NCBI GenBank assembly: GCA_964475515.1
Contig: CAYYWW010000031.1
Location: 1-10,263 of the forward strand
DNA length: 10,263 nucleotides
From: CAYYWW01 sp964475515
GTDB taxonomy: Archaea; Aenigmatarchaeota; Aenigmatarchaeia; QMZP01
Direction: 5' to 3'
Of this stretch, positions 5,528 to 10,263 are shown in pieces; the first letter of the stretch is position 1, and the number at the start of each line of letters is the position of its first letter. Below the pieces are notes generated by a model. The model saw nothing but the letters and a program-made list of their open reading frames with translations. It ran no database searches and had not been told where the DNA came from. Made by a program: the position numbers and the translations under genes.

Positions 5528-5544
5528 GTTACTAATCAACAGAA

Positions 5545-6309
5545 TCAAAAAATTTTTCTTGCGAATGTTAGCCAACCTGTGTGGACGATACCGTAACGTT
5601 TTGGCAGGGTGTGTTTTCTAACATCCCAATACCTAATTATGTTTTCTAACGTAAATGGTTTGGTGAAATCCAATTGTTCCATTTCTTTAACAACGTCTTT
5701 TACCTGTTCTATGTATGGGCTAAAAACAACTAACCAACCACCAGGTTTAAGTGACTGATACGCATCCAATACGGCTTTCTCAGCTTTTATCATATCGAGA
5801 ACAACAAGATCCACATCCTTTTCCTCTATGCCCTTCAGAATATCTTTGTGTTTAAGTACAACATTTTTTACACCAACTGTTTCTATGTTTTTCTTTGCAT
5901 TCTCAAAAAAATCCTTTCTTATCTCGTAGCTGTATACTTTTCCCTGAGTACAATAATTGGCAAGCATTAATGTCAGCCAAGCACTGCCAGTTCCTGCTTC
6001 GACAACAATGGCATTGGTTTTTAATCCAGTTAGTGCTATTATTAATGCAAAATCCTTTGGTCTTATGGCCTGTGGCATTTTTTTTATTTTTTTATTTATG
6101 AAGTCTGTTATATTAGGTTCCACAACGATAAATTCATAGTTCTTGTGGGTTTTTATTATGCAACCATACTTTTTACCTATTATGTTTTTAAGATCAACCA
6201 CACCATAATCAGTGTTGAACTCTCTCTCTTCAACCTTAAGCAAATAATTTCTTTCCTTGCTCAAAAGAAGCACAGAATCTCCTTCTTTAATCTCATTTTT
6301 TTTCGTCAT
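5545..6309 (-). CDS. trmI: TrmI-like tRNA (adenine-N1)-methyltransferase
   Basis: The 254-aa product resembles archaeal TrmI, which makes N1-methyladenosine at tRNA positions 57/58 as a tetramer. The N-terminal ~70 residues form the small beta domain of this family (EGDSVLLLSKERNYLLKVEE), followed by the linker PQAIRPKDFALII where the family has 'YPKD..xI'. The SAM-binding domain has motif I VVEAGTGSAWLTLMLA (102-117), the acidic ribose contact in VYSYEIR (Glu129) and motif IV DVDLVVLDM (165-173). Oddly, where TrmI proteins I recall have Pro-Trp shortly after this Asp (LD-x-x-x-PW), this one reads LDMIKAEKAV, so substrate or activity might differ. The C-terminus KRYGIVHTGWLTFARK fits the family. 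The ATG has no clear Shine-Dalgarno; TTAAAAAAT on the minus strand (6338-6330) lies 21-29 bases upstream and could be its TATA box, implying a leaderless message. It may be read with or separately from grpB. Confidence 0.8.
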   Translation of the reverse strand: MTKKNEIKEGDSVLLLSKERNYLLKVEEREFNTDYGVVDLKNIIGKKYGCIIKTHKNYEFIVVEPNITDFINKKIKKMPQAIRPKDFALIIALTGLKTNAIVVEAGTGSAWLTLMLANYCTQGKVYSYEIRKDFFENAKKNIETVGVKNVVLKHKDILKGIEEKDVDLVVLDMIKAEKAVLDAYQSLKPGGWLVVFSPYIEQVKDVVKEMEQLDFTKPFTLENIIRYWDVRKHTLPKRYGIVHTGWLTFARKIF

Positions 6310-6340
6310 AATAAGTATTTAATATAAAGATTTTTTAACT

Positions 6341-6354
6341 CTGCGATGTCGCAG
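6341..6354. repeat. GC-rich hairpin between grpB and the TrmI-like gene
   Basis: CTGCG (6341-6345) and CGCAG (6350-6354) form a perfect stem around ATGT; A6346 and T6349 can also pair. It stands 19 bases after the grpB stop and just before the A-rich putative TATA box of the TrmI-like gene (all minus strand). It lacks a T-run on that strand, so an operator or RNA-processing role is as likely as termination. Confidence 0.35.
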
Positions 6355-6372
6355 GATAATCCGTCACTGCAT

Positions 6373-6906
6373 TTAGTTTTTCGTTTCTCTTCTCGCCTTT
6401 TCTAATATTCGAGTGATGTATGATGTTTTAAGTTTTGTGTATTTAGATGCATCTGAACCAGCATCTAAGCTCCATTGCTTTTTAAGCTCATAATACTTTT
6501 TGGTCTCTTCTGGGTGTTGGCTCAGATAATCTCGGAAAAGTAACTTGTCTTTATGTTCCTGGCTTCCATAAAACGTTATGTGAATGTGTATATGCAATTC
6601 TTTGGAACCATATTTATATGGACCAGAAACAAAGAGCCTTTCCGGAGGATTGCCGGTATTAGGATTAGATTTATACCCTTTTGATTTCAGTAATTCGAAT
6701 ATCTTCCACATATATTTTCGTTTCGTTATTATCAGAATATCAATTATTCCCTTTCCACCCAACCCTGGAACTGCTGTACTTCCAATGTGCTCAACATTAA
6801 TCTCATACGGAATTGTTTCACAAAGAAACCGTCTTATATCTTCAAAAATCTTCGGAGCTCTGTTGTTATAAGGCAGTATTTTTACAGCCAAATTTCCGTT
6901 GGTCAT
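6373..6906 (-). CDS. GrpB family protein (UPF0157, nucleotidyltransferase fold)
   Basis: The product (177 aa from ATG 6906; a GTG at 6915 would add three residues) belongs to the GrpB/UPF0157 family, which has a nucleotidyltransferase fold but no settled function. The signature is VEHIGSTAVPGLGGKGIIDI (residues 38-57), where Gly-Ser and the Ile-Asp-Ile acidic site match the nucleotidyltransferase pattern. Other family marks are the His-rich strand ELHIHIHI, the FRDYLSQHPEE segment followed by YYELKK, and the end SKYTKLKTSYITRIL. Length is normal for the family. ATG 6906 is preferred because GTGAGTGAA directly before it can act as a ribosome-binding region. It is divergent from the TFB gene with about 160 bases between, and upstream of the TrmI-like gene on the same strand. 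Soluble and cytoplasmic; substrate unknown. Confidence 0.85.
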   Translation of the reverse strand: MTNGNLAVKILPYNNRAPKIFEDIRRFLCETIPYEINVEHIGSTAVPGLGGKGIIDILIITKRKYMWKIFELLKSKGYKSNPNTGNPPERLFVSGPYKYGSKELHIHIHITFYGSQEHKDKLLFRDYLSQHPEETKKYYELKKQWSLDAGSDASKYTKLKTSYITRILEKARRETKN

Positions 6907-6972
6907 TTCACTCACAACTATATATTGTCAAATATTTGTTTTCATCAAATAATAGAAATCTTTTCAAAAACA

Positions 6973-6980
6973 TTTATAAA
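6973..6980. promoter_or_regulatory. TATA box TTTATAAA in the grpB/TFB divergent region
   Basis: TTTATAAA is a perfect archaeal TATA core and is itself palindromic, so it could serve either direction. Toward grpB it would start transcription near 6950, giving a leader of about 40 bases. Toward TFB it would start inside the palindrome at 6998-7013 and give a leader of about 65 bases. Confidence 0.55.
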
Positions 6981-6997
6981 CCTTTGCGATTAAATTA

Positions 6998-7013
6998 CTA
7001 TACTCCAGTATAG
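6998..7013. promoter_or_regulatory. Palindrome next to the TFB promoter, candidate operator
   Basis: CTATAC (6998-7003) and GTATAG (7008-7013) form a perfect 6-bp inverted repeat around TCCA. It ends five bases before the TATA box at 7019, on the BRE side, and lies between the two TATA boxes of this divergent region. That is a typical place for a dimeric archaeal regulator. The bound protein is unknown. Confidence 0.4.
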
Positions 7014-7018
7014 AAATC

Positions 7019-7027
7019 TTTATAAAT
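7019..7027 (+). promoter_or_regulatory. TATA box of the TFB gene (TTTATAAAT)
   Basis: TTTATAAAT matches the archaeal consensus, with the A-rich GAAATC before it in the BRE position. Transcription should start near 7049, giving a leader of about 19 bases that contains the Shine-Dalgarno at 7059. Confidence 0.7.
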
Positions 7028-7058
7028 AAATATTGAATAATTATAATTACTAAAAAAT

Positions 7059-7063
7059 GGTGA
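7059..7063 (+). promoter_or_regulatory. Ribosome-binding site GGTGA of the TFB gene
   Basis: GGTGA is complementary to the archaeal 16S 3' end and ends 4 bases before ATG 7068. It selects this start over an out-of-frame ATG at 7057. Confidence 0.7.
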
Positions 7064-7067
7064 AATT

Positions 7068-8024
7068 ATGGAAAAAAATAAAAAACCACAACATGAAAGT
7101 AAATGCCCAGAATGTGGATCAACCAATATACGTTATGACTATGTGAGAGGCGAGTCTGTTTGTGAGAAATGTGGCGCTGTTATAAAAGAGTCCATGATTG
7201 ATTTTAGTCAGGAATGGCGTGCTTTTGATGAGGATCAGAGGTCTAAGAGGGTAAGAACAGGCGCTGTCCTTACACCAACAAAACACGATATGGGAATTAC
7301 AACTGAAATAGGAAAAGGTAAAGGAGAACTTTTCAAGGTTGCTTCAAGGAAAAGAGCACAATATTATAGACTAACCAAATGGCACAAAAGATTAATGAAA
7401 TCCAAGGATAGAAATATAAGTTTTGCATTTTCTGAACTTCAAAGACTTATTTCATACTTGCATCTCTCTAGAGCCATCCACGAAAAAGTTGCAAGGATGT
7501 ATCAAGAAGCAGTGGATAAAGGTCTTGTACGCGGAAGATCAACCGAAGCAATAATATCTGCTCTGCTTTACATAACCTGTAAAGAAGAAGGAGCTCCAAG
7601 AACACTGGATGAAATAGCAAAAGCAAGCGGTGTTGATAAAAAAGAGATAGGTAAAACATACAGATACATAGCAAGAAAGATGAATCTGAGAATACTACCT
7701 GCAAAGGCTCAGGATTATGTTCCAAGGTTTGGTTCGTTACTTGGCGTTTCTGAAAAGGTTCAGGTGAGAGCTGTAGAAATCTTAGATAAAGCGACAAGAC
7801 ATGATGTAACAAGCGGTAAGGGACCCATAGGCGTTGCTGCAGCAGCTTTATACATAGCAGCTGTGTTAGAAGGAGAGAGAAAAACACAAAGAGAGGTTGC
7901 GGATATAATAGGAGTAACAGAGGTCACTATAAGAAACAGATACAAAGAGATAGTGGAGTCTCTTGGCATAAAAGAAGAAGTAGAAGAGAAAGCAAAAGAA
8001 GAAGAACCAGAAGAGATGATATAG
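7068..8024 (+). CDS. tfb: Transcription initiation factor B (TFB, archaeal TFIIB)
   Basis: The 318-aa protein is a full-length archaeal TFB, the basal factor that binds the TBP-DNA complex and BRE and recruits RNA polymerase. The N-terminal zinc ribbon has Cys13, Cys16, Cys32 and Cys35 (CPECG...CEKCG). It is followed by the B-reader/linker region with the conserved EWRAFDEDQRSKRVRTGA. Two cyclin-fold repeats follow, about 112-205 (from SFAFSELQRLISYLHLS, with EAIISALLYITCKEEGAPRT) and about 210-300 (with GVAAAALYIAAVLEGERKTQ and the recognition helix segment GVTEVTIRNRYKEI). The last 15 residues form an acidic tail (KEEEPEEMI). Length is slightly above the usual ~300 aa because of this tail. 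It has its own promoter with TATA, GGTGA and a nearby palindrome, and its stop is only 5 bases from the convergent membrane protein gene's stop. Nothing suggests a degenerate copy; whether the genome has other TFBs cannot be seen here. Confidence 0.97.
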   Translation: MEKNKKPQHESKCPECGSTNIRYDYVRGESVCEKCGAVIKESMIDFSQEWRAFDEDQRSKRVRTGAVLTPTKHDMGITTEIGKGKGELFKVASRKRAQYYRLTKWHKRLMKSKDRNISFAFSELQRLISYLHLSRAIHEKVARMYQEAVDKGLVRGRSTEAIISALLYITCKEEGAPRTLDEIAKASGVDKKEIGKTYRYIARKMNLRILPAKAQDYVPRFGSLLGVSEKVQVRAVEILDKATRHDVTSGKGPIGVAAAALYIAAVLEGERKTQREVADIIGVTEVTIRNRYKEIVESLGIKEEVEEKAKEEEPEEMI

Positions 8025-8029
8025 TTCTT

Positions 8030-9031
8030 TTAGAAATCAAAACAACCGCAGAATTTTCCATTCTGAGTGTAGCACATTTTATCATTCTCAGTTATGGCAA
8101 AAATAAAGATTTTGTTTTCATATTCCATTTTACTCATACTTATAACATTGGAACCGGATTCTGCTTCTATCAAATCTTTTATATCACTTCCCGTGTAAAC
8201 TTCAGGTTTTCTTTTTGACATTTCTTTTGTTAATGTGTATAAATCCACGCAATCCAGAGTATTTTTTTGATTATAAGCAGACAAATCACTAAGTACATCT
8301 TTTGAAAGACCCATTTCATTGAGCGTGTCTGTCATACTTGGCAATCCCTTATAATTCACCATGATAAAAACAGTAAAAAATACCAAAAGAACGACCCCAA
8401 TTAATTTGAACTTATCAGAAAAAAAGTTAAGCAACCGAGATTTGTGATATAAAACCTCTTTAACATCCCCAGTAAAGGCATCTATGAATGCTGTGATATT
8501 CTTTTTGCCCTTTTCAATGGTTACCTTCCAAATATAGTCAGATAATTCCGCCTTTTTCGCTTTCCCCTTTGTTGCTTCTTCTGCCTTCTTTTTCGCATCT
8601 TTTTCCGAAAGAGTTTCGATTATTTTTTTCTTGACGAGCGCTGTTTTTATCTTCTCAATTTCCTGCCATATCTCCTGAATTCCTTCCCTTCTCTCAAGAC
8701 CATGAGTCAAAAAATAGAAACTCAATGCAAATATAAACGAAGAAACAAAGCCTGCGAGCAACGTGTCTATTTGAAAAAATTGAAGCGCGTCTATGTTGGC
8801 AAATGAAAAAATCCATGAAAGCCCTGTGCTGGCAATAAGACACAGTACCCCTGTAAATATTATTATGAGGTATTTCACTGCAGGGTTTGTTTTGGCTCTA
8901 AATCCCCTGACAGCAATTTTACCAAAGAAAAGTATCAGAACAACATAAACGATAATTTCCATAGTCTGTAATATAACAGGAAGCATGCTAAAAAAGTTCT
9001 GAACGAAGGCAACAAGGTTTTCAACTGCCAT
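8030..9031 (-). CDS. Membrane protein with PepSY-like domain, four transmembrane segments
   Basis: Not a recognised family as a whole. The product (333 aa from ATG 9031) has three N-terminal hydrophobic segments (about 17-42, 52-76 and 90-110), a charged helical stretch (112-160, rich in Lys/Glu), a fourth membrane segment (208-227) and a C-terminal soluble domain of about 105 residues. Between segments 3 and 4, residues 138-195 fit the PepSY pattern: LSEKDAKKKAEEA, then YIWKVTIEKGKKN and AFIDAFTGDVKEV, matching 'ISxxxAxxxAxxA...WxVxxxxG...xxDAxTGxV'. PepSY domains occur in peptidase propeptides and membrane-linked proteins and are thought to be inhibitory or regulatory. The C-terminal domain has Cys261, Cys320, Cys328 and Cys330, the last three in a short end region (MCYTQNGKFCGCFDF). 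ATG 9031 is chosen over upstream TTG 9055 because GGTG stands 5 bases before it. It is divergent from threonine synthase. Function unknown. Confidence 0.75.
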   Translation of the reverse strand: MAVENLVAFVQNFFSMLPVILQTMEIIVYVVLILFFGKIAVRGFRAKTNPAVKYLIIIFTGVLCLIASTGLSWIFSFANIDALQFFQIDTLLAGFVSSFIFALSFYFLTHGLERREGIQEIWQEIEKIKTALVKKKIIETLSEKDAKKKAEEATKGKAKKAELSDYIWKVTIEKGKKNITAFIDAFTGDVKEVLYHKSRLLNFFSDKFKLIGVVLLVFFTVFIMVNYKGLPSMTDTLNEMGLSKDVLSDLSAYNQKNTLDCVDLYTLTKEMSKRKPEVYTGSDIKDLIEAESGSNVISMSKMEYENKIFIFAITENDKMCYTQNGKFCGCFDF

Positions 9032-9036
9032 TTGAG

Positions 9037-9040
9037 CACC
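9037..9040 (-). promoter_or_regulatory. Ribosome-binding site GGTG of the PepSY-like membrane protein
   Basis: On the minus strand GGTG is followed by CTCAA and the ATG at 9031. This spacing of 5 bases sets the start and argues against the TTG codon 24 bases upstream. Confidence 0.5.
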
Positions 9041-9063
9041 GTGAATTATTCGCAATTCTCCAA

Positions 9064-9071
9064 TTTATTAT
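9064..9071 (+). promoter_or_regulatory. Likely TATA box of threonine synthase (TTTATTAT)
   Basis: TTTATTAT is centred about 30 bases before ATG 9098. No Shine-Dalgarno precedes that ATG, so the transcript is probably leaderless or nearly so. The whole divergent gap is only 66 bases and must also hold the promoter for the membrane protein gene. Confidence 0.5.
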
Positions 9072-9097
9072 TTTGTTGAACAAGAATATTAATTATA

Positions 9098-10263
9098 ATG
9101 CTCGAAAAAAATTTAGTTTGCGTGAAATGCGGAAAGAAGTATGATATTCCAACGGGAAAACCCTTGTTTCTTTGTGATAAATGCAAAGGAACACTGGAAA
9201 TTGTTTTTGATTACAAAAAACTCAAGGAAAAACTGAGCTACAATAATATCAAGAGAAGGCCATTCAATCACGCAAGGTATATAGAATTCTATCCTGTAAA
9301 CCCCAAAACAGGACTTGCCTCTTTACAAGAAGGTGGAACCCCTCTTTTGAGATCTAAAAATATCGAGAAGAAGTATAAGCTTGGCTTTGAGTTGTATTTC
9401 AAACTGGAGTTGTTAAACCCAACAGGTTCTTTTAAAGACAGAGGATCTTCAGTTGAAGTGGCCAAAGCAATAGAATTCGGGGCAAAGAATGTTATATGTG
9501 CGTCTACAGGTAATATGGGGGCGAGCGTTGCAGCATATTCAGCAATATCCAATCTTAATTGCTATATATTCACACCTAAGGATGCACCAAAGATAAAGCT
9601 TGAACAGATATTGGCTTATGGGGCAAAGGTATTCCACGTAGATGCTGATTACGCAACAGTTATGGACATCGTTGAGAAGCTTTCTAAAAAGGGATTTTTC
9701 CTTCTTGGAGATTACCTATATAGGAGAGAAGGAACAAAATCTGTTGGTTTTGAAATCATGGAACAAACAGACCCTGATTATATTTTTGTTCCGGTTGGAA
9801 ATGGAACATTAATAACGTCCTTGTGGAAAGCTGTCAAAGAATTCAACATAATGGGATTCAAAAAACAAAAACCAAGGGTATCAGGTATACAGGCAGAGGG
9901 TTGCTCTCCTGTGATAAGGGCTTTCAAAAAGAAAGAAACAGTCAAACCACTTAGAAATGCGAAAACAGTTGCAGGGGCTATAGAATGCAACGATCCTATA
10001 GACGGTGAAAACGCAGTAAAAGCTATAAAAGAATCAAGGGGTTTTGCTGAGACGGTTAATGACGATGAAATCCTTGAGACAAGAGAGTTACTCGCGAGGG
10101 AAGAAGGCATATTCGCTGAACCTTCTGGAGTTGTAGGCCTAGCAGGAATACTAAAGTTAAAGGATAAAATAAAGGAAGGATCCAAGGTTGTTTGCGTGAT
10201 AACAGGGCACGGCCTAAAAATACCAAGAACAGGGATAAAAGCAAGATCAAGAAACGTAAAACC
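9098..10263 (+). CDS. thrC: Threonine synthase, 3'-truncated by the window edge
   Basis: The frame opens at ATG 9098 and stays open to the edge, giving 388 codons; archaeal threonine synthases are about 390-400 aa, so only the last residues are missing. The enzyme converts O-phosphohomoserine to threonine with pyridoxal phosphate. The N-terminus carries a zinc-ribbon-like CVKCG...CDKCKG (Cys8, Cys11, Cys26, Cys29), common in archaeal ThrC. The PLP lysine is Lys113 in NPTGSFKDRG. The substrate/PLP loop is STGNMGASVAAYS, and the phosphate-binding glycine loop is VPVGNGTL. The SPVIRAF, FAEPSGVVGLAG and CVITGHGLK segments complete the fold-type II core. The gene seems leaderless with its own TATA box and is divergent from the membrane protein gene. 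Related PLP enzymes such as cysteate synthase share this fold, but the overall pattern fits ThrC best. Confidence 0.92.
   Translation, partial: MLEKNLVCVKCGKKYDIPTGKPLFLCDKCKGTLEIVFDYKKLKEKLSYNNIKRRPFNHARYIEFYPVNPKTGLASLQEGGTPLLRSKNIEKKYKLGFELYFKLELLNPTGSFKDRGSSVEVAKAIEFGAKNVICASTGNMGASVAAYSAISNLNCYIFTPKDAPKIKLEQILAYGAKVFHVDADYATVMDIVEKLSKKGFFLLGDYLYRREGTKSVGFEIMEQTDPDYIFVPVGNGTLITSLWKAVKEFNIMGFKKQKPRVSGIQAEGCSPVIRAFKKKETVKPLRNAKTVAGAIECNDPIDGENAVKAIKESRGFAETVNDDEILETRELLAREEGIFAEPSGVVGLAGILKLKDKIKEGSKVVCVITGHGLKIPRTGIKARSRNVK

Noticed and set aside
5528..5544. Precursor peptide gene or terminator in the radical SAM/TrmI gap
   Set aside because: The gap is only 17 bases with no start codon context or hairpin; the nearby A/T run at 5546-5558 is inside the TrmI-like gene's end and is only weak support for termination.
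7468..7887. 139-codon minus strand frame inside the TFB gene
   Set aside because: It lies wholly inside a well-conserved gene and codes for a Leu-rich low-complexity peptide typical of antisense frames.
1..10263. tRNA genes, CRISPR arrays, insertion sequences
   Set aside because: No T-arm consensus with a matching acceptor stem, no regularly spaced direct repeats and no transposase or terminal inverted repeats were seen on either strand.

Overview
The window reads as an AT-rich archaeal chromosome. The archaeal markers are a full-length transcription factor B (zinc ribbon plus two cyclin folds), an archaeal Trm14-type THUMP methyltransferase, a TrmI-type tRNA methyltransferase, an archaeal radical SAM/SPASM protein, TTTATAAA-type TATA boxes, GGTGA ribosome-binding sites, and TATA boxes that sit about 26 bases before some start codons, as expected for leaderless mRNAs. 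The lineage cannot be fixed from this sequence. GC-rich structured RNA in an AT-rich background is typical of thermophiles, but that is only a hint.

Bases 1-1460 differ from the rest. They hold the 3' end of a small winged-helix protein with higher GC than its neighbours, two small unrecognised proteins (one rich in cysteine) and three strongly folded GC-rich stretches. The folds are one at 338-435 with a possible pseudoknot and a tandem pair at 1235-1340 and 1349-1445 followed by a T-run. G-U wobbles in the long helices of the first and third folds point to transcription from the + strand. I could not match them to tRNA, SRP RNA, RNase P RNA or H/ACA RNA, so they are the best candidates for something undescribed.

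Bases 1556-5527 form a + strand block: trm14 (tRNA guanine N2-methyltransferase family), then a CPA2/Kef-type cation:proton antiporter with a cytoplasmic TrkA-N domain, and 26 bases later a radical SAM/SPASM enzyme of the putative peptide-modifying type. The last two probably share a transcript. The radical SAM gene converges on a minus strand pair: a TrmI-like tRNA (adenine-N1) methyltransferase and a GrpB-family nucleotidyltransferase-fold protein.

Bases 6907-7067 are a divergent promoter region between grpB and the transcription factor B gene. They hold two TATA boxes and a small palindrome between them. The TFB gene converges, with only 5 bases between stop codons, on a minus strand gene for a four-segment membrane protein with an internal PepSY-like domain. 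This gene is divergent from threonine synthase, which runs off the right edge close to its expected C-terminus. Overall the right 8.7 kb is housekeeping (tRNA modification, ion transport, basal transcription, threonine synthesis), and the left 1.5 kb is the region to look at again.
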